64,000 nucleotides of DNA from Pseudomonas marginalis (GCF_001645105.1 NZ_LKEG01000025.1:112464-176463), one strand, 5' to 3'; counted from the stretch's first letter, positions 47,130-55,459 are shown. The notes: a model not told the origin generated them from the letters alone. Numbers and translations: made by a program.

Positions 47130-48260
47130 TCAGCCCTTGGCCGTGCGCTTGGTTTTTTGCGGGTCGTCGAAGGGCAGGGCGTGGGTGCTGGCGCTGGCCT
47201 CAAGGCTGCCGCGTACCTGCAAGGCAATACCGGGTTCGGAACAGGCGACGCTCATGCGCGCGATGGCCATCGAGCGTTTGCTCAGGCGCGAATACATGCC
47301 GCAGGTGATCACGCCGACTTGCTGGTTGCCTTGCCACAAGGTGTCGCCAGCCTCGGCGGCGCGGACGCCCTCAAGCAGCACGCCGGTGATCTTGAAACGC
47401 TCCTGGCCGCGCAGGCGCAGGTGTTCTTCGGCGCCACGGAAGGCGTGCTTGCCAGGGGAAACGGTGAAGTCCAGGCCCATTTCCCAGAGGGTGTCGCCGG
47501 CCTTCTGGTCGGCGAAGGGGTACATCTGCGAGTTGTCGTAGGGGAAGAACATCAGCGAGCTTTCCACCCGCAGCCAGTCCAGGGCGGTGAAGGCGCAGGG
47601 GATGATCCCCAGGCTCGCCCCTTGTTCAAGGATGCTGTCCCACAGGAACGGCGCATCGGCGGCCTTGCAGAAAATCTCGTAGCCGCGCTCGCCGGTGTAG
47701 CCGGTGCGGGAGATCATCACCGGACGGTCGAACAGGCGGGTTTGCAGGTGATGGAAGTACGCCAGTTGGCGGATGCCGGGCACGTGTTCAGCGAGGAAAT
47801 CCACCGCCAACGGACCTTGCAGCGACAGGTCGTGCAGGTCGTCATCGAACAGCACCGCCACTTGCCGGCCCTGGGCCGAGCGCACGAGCATTTCATGCCC
47901 GGTGCCGGCGCCATGTACCACCATGAACGCGTTGGGGCCGGTGCGGTAGACGATGCAGTCATCAACGAACTTGCCGTCCTCATCGAGCATCGAGGCGTAG
48001 ACCGATTTGCCGGGGTAAAGCTTAGCGATGTCGCGGGTGGTGGCCCACTGCAACAGGCTCTCGGCGTGGGGTCCCACGTAGTGGACTTTTTTCAGCCCCG
48101 ACACGTCCATCAACCCGGCGCGGGTACGGATCGCCTGGTGGTGGTCGGCGAGGTCACTGCTGTAGGTCCAGGCAGTGCCCATGCCGTTCCAGTCTTCGAG
48201 GAGGGAGCCGAGGGCGCGGTGCCGTTCGGCCAATGCAGAAATACGCCATGAGTGGGTCAT
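47130..48260 (-). CDS. Dimethylamine demethylase, GcvT-like THF-binding subunit
   Basis: This 376-residue protein of the aminomethyltransferase (GcvT) family has the RAGLMDVSGLKKVHYVGPHAE start to its first domain, then DDCIVYRTGPNAFMVVHGAG and ISRTGYTGERGYEIF. It lies directly downstream of the heme subunit of the dimethylamine enzyme and corresponds to the subunit called DmmD in the dmmDABC cluster of marine bacteria, or the delta subunit of the heme-dependent oxidative demethylase. It should transfer the formaldehyde-level carbon from DMA onto tetrahydrofolate, yielding methylene-THF for FolD. A true glycine-cleavage GcvT is unlikely because gcvP and gcvH are absent. Confidence 0.82.
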   Translation of the reverse strand: MTHSWRISALAERHRALGSLLEDWNGMGTAWTYSSDLADHHQAIRTRAGLMDVSGLKKVHYVGPHAESLLQWATTRDIAKLYPGKSVYASMLDEDGKFVDDCIVYRTGPNAFMVVHGAGTGHEMLVRSAQGRQVAVLFDDDLHDLSLQGPLAVDFLAEHVPGIRQLAYFHHLQTRLFDRPVMISRTGYTGERGYEIFCKAADAPFLWDSILEQGASLGIIPCAFTALDWLRVESSLMFFPYDNSQMYPFADQKAGDTLWEMGLDFTVSPGKHAFRGAEEHLRLRGQERFKITGVLLEGVRAAEAGDTLWQGNQQVGVITCGMYSRLSKRSMAIARMSVACSEPGIALQVRGSLEASASTHALPFDDPQKTKRTAKG

Positions 48261-48290
48261 TTGAGGTTCCTTGTCGTAGAAGAGGGGGCG

Positions 48291-49316
48291 TCAGGCCTGT
48301 GGGTCGAACTGGCTCAACCACTCGACCAGCGTGTGGCGGTAGCGGGTCATGCCCTTGTAGTCGGCGATGGGGTCGGGCAGGTCGCGCAGCACGCGGTGCA
48401 GGCGACAGCCCCAGCCGGGTTGCGTGACCAGCTCGTCCAGGCTGATCAGGTAGGTACGGATGCTGAACATCACCGCGTGGCTGCGCGGCAGGCGCGCCAT
48501 CACTTGCAGCTCGACTCGCAGGTGTACCTGCTGCCCGACGTTCTCGGCGGTGATCTGGCCGCGATCGGCGCCCCATTCATGGAAGGTTTCCGGCGACGAA
48601 TCCAGGCGCGGGTTGATGGTCAGGGTCCAGTTCAAGCGCCGTACCGGCTGGCCGACCTGCAAATTGAGCAGGTACTTCAGTGCGCGCTCGAACACGCCCA
48701 TCTGATGGGCCATGGGCACCGGTGCGTGCCATTGCTTGAAACTCATGCCGGCGTCGAACGCCAACGACCAGTCGGCCGGGCTGGTGACCAGGCCGGCGTC
48801 CATGTACAGGTCGCCGTCGCGCTGGTCGAGCAGGGCGAAATCCCCCTGCACCTGGCGGCCGATGTACTCCAGCGGCGCGCAGGGCAGGCTGGTGGCATCG
48901 CCGAAGATGAAGGGCTGGTCGATGTCCAGCAGGTGGTTGCGCCACTGCCAGCGCTCGCCGTCTTGCACCAGGCTGAACCACTGCGGGTAGTCGGTAGCCA
49001 GGTGCTCCATGATCATCTGCAGTGCATCCCAGGCGGCCACTTGCATGTGTGGCATCACCAGGTAGCGGCGCGGGTCTTTGTCCAACACCAGGGCGCGCTC
49101 GGCCATTTCCGAGCGGTAGTGCTCGTCGATGTCGAAGGCGTGCTCATAGATCGAGCCGGGGTCGCGGGAGATGGCCGGTTCGATGTTCACCGAGTACAGG
49201 TAGCTGTCCTCGATAAAGGGAAAGGGAAAACGGCGGATCGCTGCCGGGCTGTTGCGAAAACTGAAATCGTCGCGATAGCTCAGCACGGGGCTCGTTTGCA
49301 GGGGCATGGCACTCAC
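48291..49316 (-). CDS. Heme-dependent oxidative N-demethylase (dimethylamine monooxygenase) catalytic subunit
   Basis: This 341-residue protein belongs to the DUF3445/heme-dependent oxidative N-demethylase family. Conserved parts include PFPFIEDSYLYSVNIEPA, EHLATDYPQWFSLVQDGERWQWRNHLL, DWSLAFDAGMSFKQWHAPVPM and RLNWTLTINPRLDS, with VMFSIRTYLISLDEL near the C-terminus. It oxidises dimethylamine to monomethylamine with O2. The gene lies 2 bp after the reductase gene and 30 bp before the GcvT-like gene, as in known dimethylamine monooxygenase clusters. Naming of individual Dmm subunits differs between reports, so I give no symbol. Confidence 0.86.
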   Translation of the reverse strand: MSAMPLQTSPVLSYRDDFSFRNSPAAIRRFPFPFIEDSYLYSVNIEPAISRDPGSIYEHAFDIDEHYRSEMAERALVLDKDPRRYLVMPHMQVAAWDALQMIMEHLATDYPQWFSLVQDGERWQWRNHLLDIDQPFIFGDATSLPCAPLEYIGRQVQGDFALLDQRDGDLYMDAGLVTSPADWSLAFDAGMSFKQWHAPVPMAHQMGVFERALKYLLNLQVGQPVRRLNWTLTINPRLDSSPETFHEWGADRGQITAENVGQQVHLRVELQVMARLPRSHAVMFSIRTYLISLDELVTQPGWGCRLHRVLRDLPDPIADYKGMTRYRHTLVEWLSQFDPQA

Positions 49317-49318
49317 TC

Positions 49319-50248
49319 CTATAGGTCCAGCGAAACGCAGGGGCCGCTGCCGCGCGAGACGCAGGGCATCAGAAAGTCGGCCTGCTCGGCCGGGCTGAGG
49401 AAGCTGTCACGGTGTTCGATGGCGCCGCCTTGGTGGCGCGTGATGCATTGCCCGCAGACCCCGCCACGGCACAGGTTGGGCACTTGCAGGCCGGCCTGTT
49501 CCAGGGCCTCGAGCAGGCTTTGCTCGGCCTCGACCCGCAGTCGTCGGCCGCTGCGCAGCAGGTGCAGGTCGAACGGCTGGCCGGGTTGTGCGCCCTTGAA
49601 GGCTTCCGAATGCACGCGCTTGAGCGGCCAGCCGAGGCGGGCGGCGTGTTGCTCAACCGCCTCAAGCAAGGGCTGCGGACCACAGGTGTAGACGTGGCTG
49701 CCCAGCGGCCGGTTGCCGAGGATTGGGCTCAGGTCCGGGCGCCGGTCGTAGGTGTGCAGGCGCGGGCCGAGGCGCTGTTGCAGTTCGTCGAGATAGGCGT
49801 CGCTGAGGCCGCGGCGGAACAGGTAATGCAGTTCGAAGTCGGCCTGCTGTTGTTCCATTACGGCGATATAGGCCATGAACGGCGTGATCCCGATCCCGGC
49901 GGCGATGAGGATATGCAGGCGCGCGGTGCCATGGGGTGCGAACAGATTGGCCGGCGGCGAAATCTGCAAGGTGTCGCCGACCTGCACCTGCCTGTGCAGG
50001 TACTGCGAGCCACCGCGCGAGGCGTCTTGCAGGCGCACGGCAATGCGATAGTGCTGGGGGTGCGCCGGGTCGCTGGTGAGTGAATAGGCGTTGCGCACCG
50101 TGCCTTCGGCCAGCGGCAGGTGCACCTGCACATGGCTGCCGGGCGAGAAGCCGGGCAGGCTGCCCGTGGCGGGCGTCAGGGTGAATTCGCGAACGACGGG
50201 CGTGAGCATGCGTGCTGCGCTGACCTGGACGTTGAGGGCCGTGCTCAT
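49319..50248 (-). CDS. Dimethylamine demethylase reductase subunit (FMN, 2Fe-2S)
   Basis: This 309-residue phthalate-dioxygenase-reductase-type protein has an FMN-binding beta-barrel (VRNAYSLTSDP), a NAD-binding domain (LIAAGIGITPFMAYI, VYTCGPQPLLEAV) and a C-terminal plant-type ferredoxin domain with cysteines 260, 265, 268 and 296 (CRGGVCGQC, then C). It passes electrons from NAD(P)H to the heme subunit encoded 2 bp downstream. Its start overlaps the end of the preceding small gene by 4 bp, so expression is coupled. Confidence 0.88.
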   Translation of the reverse strand: MSTALNVQVSAARMLTPVVREFTLTPATGSLPGFSPGSHVQVHLPLAEGTVRNAYSLTSDPAHPQHYRIAVRLQDASRGGSQYLHRQVQVGDTLQISPPANLFAPHGTARLHILIAAGIGITPFMAYIAVMEQQQADFELHYLFRRGLSDAYLDELQQRLGPRLHTYDRRPDLSPILGNRPLGSHVYTCGPQPLLEAVEQHAARLGWPLKRVHSEAFKGAQPGQPFDLHLLRSGRRLRVEAEQSLLEALEQAGLQVPNLCRGGVCGQCITRHQGGAIEHRDSFLSPAEQADFLMPCVSRGSGPCVSLDL

Positions 50249-50691
50249 GGCTGGAACCCCGCGTAGGGCTGGTCAGGGTTGATGCACACGCCGAGGTACG
50301 CCCCCAGGCGCCGGGAAAAATGCGTGCGGACCTCCAGCCCGACGTGGCAGCCGATGCAGTTCAACAGCGGCGCCGGCCCGGCCGCCTGCGTTAGGCCGCA
50401 GTGCGCGCAATACACCTGGCGCAGGCCTTGCGTGGTGCAGGTCATGTCGATCTCGTCGTCTTCCAGGCCCGCGGCACGGGCCTCCCCGTGCACACGCCAG
50501 ATAAAGGCTTCGTCGCCCAGCAGGTAAAGCCGGCAACCCACGGTGGCGCTGGCCAACGTGTGTTGCAGGCGCCGCGCAAAGTCAGGGTGTTCGCCGTTCA
50601 ACAGCACGGGCATGTGCAGTTCGCTGATGAACGCTGCGCGGGCGGCGGCGGATTGCATCACCACGATGGGGCGGCTGCGGGTAGGCGTCAT
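50245..50691 (-). CDS. Dimethylamine demethylase small zinc-ribbon subunit
   Basis: This 148-residue protein has a C-terminal zinc ribbon made by cysteines 95, 98, 112 and 115 (VYCAHCG, NCIGCH) and an N-terminal part with LHMPVLLNGEHPDF. It matches the small subunit that accompanies the heme, reductase and GcvT-like subunits of dimethylamine monooxygenase; some databases name this family DmmA-like. It is the first gene of the nine-gene operon. Only 85 bp separate it from the divergent histidine kinase gene, and that region holds two TTTCCTG-type repeats. Confidence 0.78.
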   Translation of the reverse strand: MTPTRSRPIVVMQSAAARAAFISELHMPVLLNGEHPDFARRLQHTLASATVGCRLYLLGDEAFIWRVHGEARAAGLEDDEIDMTCTTQGLRQVYCAHCGLTQAAGPAPLLNCIGCHVGLEVRTHFSRRLGAYLGVCINPDQPYAGFQP

Positions 50692-50716
50692 GCGGGCTCT
50701 CCACGGTGCGTTTTTG

Positions 50717-50752
50717 TTTCCTGTTGGGAGAGATACTTTCCTATGGGGAAAA
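50717..50752. promoter_or_regulatory. Paired repeat sites in the dimethylamine operon promoter
   Basis: TTTCCTGTTGGGAG at 50717 and TTTCCTATGGGGAAAA at 50737 start exactly 20 bp apart, two helical turns. They match the ATTCCTGTAGGGAAAC and ATTCCTGCAGGGAAAA elements upstream of gmaS. They lie between the divergent amine operon and histidine kinase gene. The regulator could be the cupin/XRE protein or the adjacent response regulator. Confidence 0.55.
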
Positions 50753-50776
50753 TGTTCTCAATCTGGAAAAAGGGCT

Positions 50777-51988
50777 ATGCCTTTGGAGATAAGCCTTGTG
50801 CGCCGGCCATTCGGGGCATGGAAGTTGCTGGGCTTCTTGACCACGCAGAGCAACCGGACGGGGAGTTATCAAAGAGTGCTGACACGACCAAAAGGCTGGC
50901 CGCTCTGGTTGGGGCCTGTACGCCCCGAACAGGCGCGCAGCGTGCGCAGGTTGTTGGCCGGGTTGCCCCTGCACGCTGACGGTGCCTTGTCGGGTTTCTT
51001 GGACCGTTTCGACGCACTGCTGCCGCCTGCCAGGCTTAACCTGATCCTCGGCGGCGAAGACCTGGGCCCGACGCGGCGAGGGGCGGTCGACGGCTGCCAG
51101 GCCGTCGCGCGCTGCCCCTGGCGCGACGCCAGCGTGACGGACGCTCCCCAAGCCTGCGGACCTTGCCGGCAAAGGGGCGTACACCGTCTGGTGTGCGCCT
51201 TGCCCGAGGGTGAAAAGGGCGCATTGCTGCTCGACACCCCTCGGCGGGCCGGTGCCAGTTGGCGCCGGATACTGGAGGAGGCGGCGCAGGCGGTGGGCGT
51301 GACCGTACGCCTGCGCTGCCACAACCGTGAGCAGCAGCGCAAACAGGCGACTTCCCGCCACGGCGCCCTGGCCCGTGAGCTGCACGATTCGGTAGCGCAG
51401 CAGTTGGGCTACCTGTCGTTCCAGGCCCATGGCTTGCAGTCGCAACTGGGCGAGCCGGCCCTGCAGGACCTGTGCACCGGCCTGAGCCAACTGCAACGCC
51501 AGGTGCGCGAGCTGATCACCAGTGCGCGCCTGACCATGGACGGGCGCTCGCTGCGCCAGGCCCTGGCCGACTCGGTCGCGGAGTTCTCGCGGCGTTGCAT
51601 CATTGTCTTCGAACTCGACAACCGCCTGGCCGACGACGCCCTGAGCCCGGAAACCGAATTGCAGATCCTGCAGATCATCCGCGAGGCCCTGACCAACGCA
51701 GTGCGGCATTCCCACGCGCGCCACGTGCGGATCGAACTGCGCCAGACCCAGGAGGGCGACGCCTCGGTGTCGGTGGAAGACGATGGCATCGGCTTGATCC
51801 CGGCCTGCGACGAGCACAACCATTTCGGCCTGGCGATTATCCGCGAGCGCGCCGCCAGCATCGGTGCACGGCTGAGCATAGAGGCGATCCGCCCGCACGG
51901 GGTGCGTGTGCACCTTGGCCTGCGTCGCCACCACGATCTGCCACAGGGGAGTCTCGATGGACTGCACGACCTTATTACTGATCGATGA
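50777..51988 (+). CDS. Soluble NarL-partner-type histidine kinase with cysteine cluster
   Basis: This 403-residue kinase has no transmembrane segment. The C-terminal half is a HisKA_3 dimerisation domain with phospho-acceptor H203 in LARELHDSVAQQLGYL, and an HATPase domain with EALTNAVRHSHA, DDGIGL and HFGLAIIRERA. The N-terminal ~180 residues may be a GAF-like sensor and hold cysteines 107, 113, 127, 130 and 140 (C-x5-C-x13-C-x2-C-x9-C), a pattern that could bind a metal or iron-sulfur cluster and sense oxygen or redox state. The ATG at 50777 is the likely start, though its ribosome site is close. Its 3' end overlaps the response regulator gene by 32 bp. Divergent position suggests control of the oxygen-dependent amine oxidation genes. 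Confidence 0.82.
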   Translation: MPLEISLVRRPFGAWKLLGFLTTQSNRTGSYQRVLTRPKGWPLWLGPVRPEQARSVRRLLAGLPLHADGALSGFLDRFDALLPPARLNLILGGEDLGPTRRGAVDGCQAVARCPWRDASVTDAPQACGPCRQRGVHRLVCALPEGEKGALLLDTPRRAGASWRRILEEAAQAVGVTVRLRCHNREQQRKQATSRHGALARELHDSVAQQLGYLSFQAHGLQSQLGEPALQDLCTGLSQLQRQVRELITSARLTMDGRSLRQALADSVAEFSRRCIIVFELDNRLADDALSPETELQILQIIREALTNAVRHSHARHVRIELRQTQEGDASVSVEDDGIGLIPACDEHNHFGLAIIRERAASIGARLSIEAIRPHGVRVHLGLRRHHDLPQGSLDGLHDLITDR

Positions 51989-52616
51989 TCACCCGTTGTT
52001 TCGCAAGGGCCTGGCGCAGTTGTTCGATGCCAGCGGCGACTTCGAAGTGGTGGGGCAGGCGGCCAGCGGCCGCGAGGGCATCAACCTGGCCGTGAGCCTG
52101 ACGCCGCAACAGGTGCTGCTGGATTTGCACATGCCCGGCCTCAGCGGTTTGCAGGTACTGGATGAACTGCGCCAGTTGCGCCTGGATTGCCAGGTGGTGG
52201 TGCTCACCGCCTCCATGGACCGCGCCGAGTTGCTCACGGCCTTGCGCCTGGGTGCCAGCGGTTATGTGCTCAAGGAAACCGAGCCGGATGCGTTGCTGGC
52301 GTATATGCGCAACTGTCACAAGGGCGCGATCGTACTGGACTCGACCCTGATTGCCTTGCTCGCTGACCAGGCTGAGCCATCGCCGTCGTGCGACCCCATC
52401 GACAGCGGCAACCTCACCGAGCGCGAAGGCCAGACCCTGGCGCTGATCGCCGCCGGCATGAGCAATAAACAGATCGGTCGTGAACTGGGAATCAGCGACG
52501 GCACGGTGAAGATCTACGTGCGCAGCCTGTTGCAGAAACTCGGCCTGCATTCGCGCCTGGAGCTGGCGGCCTGGGTGCACAGCGGCGCCTTGATGAAACA
52601 CGAGGAGCGCCACTAG
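51957..52616 (+). CDS. NarL/LuxR-family response regulator
   Basis: This 219-residue regulator has a receiver domain with phospho-acceptor D56 in VLLDLHMPGLSG, and acidic residues IDDHP near the start. The C-terminal LuxR-type helix-turn-helix reads LTEREGQTLALIAAGMSNKQ, then IGRELGISDGTVKIYVRSLL. The ATG at 51957 follows CAGGGGAG. It overlaps the kinase gene, so the two form a cognate pair. The targets are not known; the nearest promoter is that of the dimethylamine operon. Confidence 0.9.
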   Translation: MDCTTLLLIDDHPLFRKGLAQLFDASGDFEVVGQAASGREGINLAVSLTPQQVLLDLHMPGLSGLQVLDELRQLRLDCQVVVLTASMDRAELLTALRLGASGYVLKETEPDALLAYMRNCHKGAIVLDSTLIALLADQAEPSPSCDPIDSGNLTEREGQTLALIAAGMSNKQIGRELGISDGTVKIYVRSLLQKLGLHSRLELAAWVHSGALMKHEERH

Positions 52617-53357
52617 ATGAGGGACAGCCCCGAAGCATTTGCGCCGCCGCCCATGGACGTGATGGATTGCTTTCCCGCCGCCTTAGTGCAACTGCGCGAC
52701 AACGGCCAGATCGCCCACTCCAACCTGGCCTGGGCCGCGTTGATGGGCCCGCACGGCGCGGAGCGTAACCTGATGGACTACGTGCACCAGGAAGACCGCC
52801 CGCTATGGCGCCAGGCCTTGAATGAACTGCGCCGCCGCCCCGACACCTCATTCAACCAGCGCCTGCGTTTTGTGCACCCCAGCGGCGAATTGCGCTGGTT
52901 TGACATCAGCCTCAAGCGCGGCCCCCAAGGCTTCTACCTGGTGGCCGGGGACGTTACGGCCCACAAACGCCGCGAAATCGCCTTGCAGGCCAGCCAGCGC
53001 AGCAGCATGAGCTTGCTCGACAGCATGCCGGGGCTGATCTATCGCGGCCGCAACAACCGCGACTGGACCATGGAATTCGTCAGCGCGGGCTGCCTGCAAC
53101 TCACTGGCTACCCCGCCGAGCGCCTGGTGGACAACCATGAGTTCACCTACAACAGCCTGATCCTGGCGCAGGATGCCGACTATGTATGGCGCGAGGTGCA
53201 ATACGCGCTGTCACGGCAGGAGCCGTTCGAACTCAATTACCAGATTCGCTGCGCGGATCAGTCGATCAAGCAGGTATGGGAGAAGGGCATGGGGATCTAT
53301 GCCGATACCCGCGAAGTGCTGGGGATCGAGGGGGCGATTTTCGAGCGCAAGAGTTGA
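52617..53357 (+). CDS. PAS-domain protein, third member of the kinase operon
   Basis: This 246-residue protein starts at the base after the response regulator stop (TAGATG). It has two PAS domains: residues ~15-115 (ALVQLRDNGQIAHSNLAWAALMG with the PAC segment GELRWFDISLKRGPQGFYLVAGDVTAHKRREIAL) and ~125-245 (PGLIYRGRNNRDWTMEFVSAGCLQLTGYPAERLV). No kinase, cyclase or effector domain follows, so it probably senses a signal and acts on the kinase by contact. Homologues usually carry such PAS pairs in larger sensor proteins; this may be a split-off sensor module. The function is otherwise unknown. Confidence 0.8.
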   Translation: MRDSPEAFAPPPMDVMDCFPAALVQLRDNGQIAHSNLAWAALMGPHGAERNLMDYVHQEDRPLWRQALNELRRRPDTSFNQRLRFVHPSGELRWFDISLKRGPQGFYLVAGDVTAHKRREIALQASQRSSMSLLDSMPGLIYRGRNNRDWTMEFVSAGCLQLTGYPAERLVDNHEFTYNSLILAQDADYVWREVQYALSRQEPFELNYQIRCADQSIKQVWEKGMGIYADTREVLGIEGAIFERKS

Positions 53358-53375
53358 CGGATAAACGCACTTCAA

Positions 53376-53466
53376 ATGTGGGAGGGGGCTTGCCCCCGAT
53401 GAGGGAGTGTCAGTGAATGCATCTTTAACTGACACAACGCTATCGGGGGCAAGCCCCCTCCCACAT
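53376..53466. repeat. REPIN between convergent PAS and ABC transporter genes
   Basis: AATGTGGGAGGGGGCTTGCCCCCGATGAGGGAGTGTCAG and the inverted CTGACACAACGCTATCGGGGGCAAGCCCCCTCCCACAT pair over about 90 bp. It is positioned to end both converging transcripts and marks the right edge of the amine locus. Confidence 0.82.
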
Positions 53467-53471
53467 GGGAT

Positions 53472-54626
53472 TCAATGCGCGCCTGCGGCCTTGTTCAGGT
53501 CGCTTTCGGCCCACTCCGTATACACACACGCATCCGCCGTCGCCCAGCGCACACGCACCGGGTCGCCGGCCTTGAGCGGCATGCCGGCAGCGGACAGCGC
53601 CTTGACCGTCATCGACGTGCCGCCCAGGGTTTTCACGGTGCAGGTCTGGCTTTCGCCGAGGAACAGCACTTCACCGACAATCGCCGACACTTCATTCCAG
53701 CCCGCCGCCAGCGGTTGTTCGGCGGCCTGTTCGACGCTCAGCGCCAAGGCTTTTTCCGGGCGTACCATCAGCAGCACGTCCTGCTCGGTGTGCAGCCCGG
53801 TGGTCAGGCGGATCGACAGCGCCTGGCCTTCGAACGACGCCACTGCGTTCCCCTGGGCCTTGAGCTTGAGGAAGTTGGAGTTGCCGAGGAACGAGGCGAC
53901 AAACGCGTTCGGCGGGTTCTGGTAGAGGTCGAAGCCGCTGCCCAGGCCGACGATTTTGCCGTGGCTGAAAATCGCGATGCGCTGGGACAGGCGCATGGCT
54001 TCTTCCTGGTCGTGGGTCACGTAGACGATGGTGATGCCCAGGCGCCGGTGCAGCTGGCGCAGTTCGTCTTGCAGGTCTTCACGCAGCTTCTTGTCGAGGG
54101 CGCCGAGGGGTTCGTCCATCAACAGGATGCGTGGCTCGTACACCAGCGCGCGGGCGATGGCGACCCGTTGCTGCTGGCCGCCGGACAGTTGCGAAGGGCG
54201 GCGATGCGCAAATTGCTCAAGCTGCACCAGCTTGAGCATGGCGTCGACGCGCTTTTCGCGTTCGGCGCTGGCCAGTTTGCGAATCGCCAGGGGGAAGGCG
54301 ATGTTGTCGCGCACCGACAAATGCGGGAACAGCGAGTAACGCTGGAACACCATGCCGATGTCGCGCTTGTGCGGCGGCACATTGACCAGTGATTGGCCGC
54401 TGACCAGAATCTCGCCGCTGCTCGGCGTTTCGAAGCCGGCCAGCATCGACAGCGTGGTGCTTTTGCCCGAGCCGCTGGAGCCGAGGAAGGTGAGGAATTC
54501 GCCGTCCTGGATGTCCAGCGAGATGTTGTCCACGGCAGCGAATTCACCGTAGTGCTTGTTCAGGTTACGCAGGCTGACCAGGGGTTGGCCTTGGCTCTGT
54601 GCGACATCGTTGATCACTGCACTCAT
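53472..54626 (-). CDS. PotA-type ABC transporter ATP-binding protein
   Basis: This 384-residue ATPase has Walker A (GSSGSGKST), signature (LSGGQQQRVAIARAL), Walker B (ILLMDEPLGALD), and a C-terminal TOBE-type regulatory domain (MVRPEKALAL, GEVLFLGESQTCTVKTLGG). This architecture belongs to spermidine/putrescine- and iron-class importers. The ATG at 54626 follows GAGGAGAAGAAC; the frame extends upstream into the permease gene and is not used. It is the last gene of a four-gene operon whose promoter carries regulon motif copy 4. The substrate is inferred to be the same as for the flavin-dependent pathway. Confidence 0.9.
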   Translation of the reverse strand: MSAVINDVAQSQGQPLVSLRNLNKHYGEFAAVDNISLDIQDGEFLTFLGSSGSGKSTTLSMLAGFETPSSGEILVSGQSLVNVPPHKRDIGMVFQRYSLFPHLSVRDNIAFPLAIRKLASAEREKRVDAMLKLVQLEQFAHRRPSQLSGGQQQRVAIARALVYEPRILLMDEPLGALDKKLREDLQDELRQLHRRLGITIVYVTHDQEEAMRLSQRIAIFSHGKIVGLGSGFDLYQNPPNAFVASFLGNSNFLKLKAQGNAVASFEGQALSIRLTTGLHTEQDVLLMVRPEKALALSVEQAAEQPLAAGWNEVSAIVGEVLFLGESQTCTVKTLGGTSMTVKALSAAGMPLKAGDPVRVRWATADACVYTEWAESDLNKAAGAH

Positions 54627-54643
54627 GTTCTTCTCCTCGGCGC

Positions 54644-55453
54644 TCAGGCGCGGGTTTCGGTACGCCGGCGAACGGCGGCGGCAATCACCATGACCAGCAC
54701 CGAGAGGCCGATCAGCAGCGTCGACGCGACGGCGATCACAGGCGTCAGGTCCTGGCGCAGGGTGGTCCACATTTTTACGGGAAGGGTTTGCAGGGTAGGG
54801 CTGGCCATCATCACGCTGAGCACCACTTCGTCCCACGAGACCAGAAAGGCGAACAGTGCGCCGGCCACCATCCCCGGGCGAATCGCCGGGAAGGTCACCT
54901 TGAACACGGCCTGCAAGCGCGAGGCGCCGCAGATCACCGCCGCGTCTTCAATCGACTGGTCGAACAGCTTCAGCGAGTTGATGATCGAGATGATGGTGAA
55001 CGGCAGCGCAACGATCACATGGCTGACCACAAACGCGAACATCGTGCCGGTGTAGCCGAGCTTGAGGAACAGCGCGTACACCGCCACGGCGATGATCACC
55101 AAGGGCACGATCATCGGCAGGGTGAATAGGCCGTAGAGCAATTCGCGGCCGGGGAAGCGCCCGCGCACCAGGGCAAACGCGGTAGGCAGGCCCAGGGCGA
55201 CGGCGAACACGGTGGTCAACACGGCCACCTTGAGGCTGGCCATGGCCGCGTTCATCCAATCGGCGTTGGAGAAGAACTGGCCGTACCATTTCAGCGTCCA
55301 GCCGGGCGGCGGGAACACCAGCCATTGCGACGAGCCGAACGACAGCAGCACGATAAACACAATCGGCAGCAGCAGGAAAAGGCCAATCAATCCGGTGGTG
55401 GTGTAGAGGCCCAAGCGCATCCTGCGGCTCATGGCATTGGGGGTCAGGAGCAT
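54644..55453 (-). CDS. PotC-type ABC transporter permease
   Basis: This 269-residue permease with six predicted transmembrane helices has the EAA loop motif EDAAVICGASRLQAVFKVTFPAIRPGM. Its start at 55453 lies 6 bp after the preceding permease gene, and the ATPase gene follows after 17 bp. It resembles PotC/YdcV proteins, which import polyamines or related cations, but homologues also carry amino acids and opines. Confidence 0.88.
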   Translation of the reverse strand: MLLTPNAMSRRMRLGLYTTTGLIGLFLLLPIVFIVLLSFGSSQWLVFPPPGWTLKWYGQFFSNADWMNAAMASLKVAVLTTVFAVALGLPTAFALVRGRFPGRELLYGLFTLPMIVPLVIIAVAVYALFLKLGYTGTMFAFVVSHVIVALPFTIISIINSLKLFDQSIEDAAVICGASRLQAVFKVTFPAIRPGMVAGALFAFLVSWDEVVLSVMMASPTLQTLPVKMWTTLRQDLTPVIAVASTLLIGLSVLVMVIAAAVRRRTETRA

Positions 55454-55459
55454 GACGGC

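Noticed and set aside
47130..48260. Glycine cleavage system T protein
   Set aside because: There is no gcvP or gcvH nearby, and the gene sits in the dimethylamine demethylase operon, where a GcvT-like subunit is expected.
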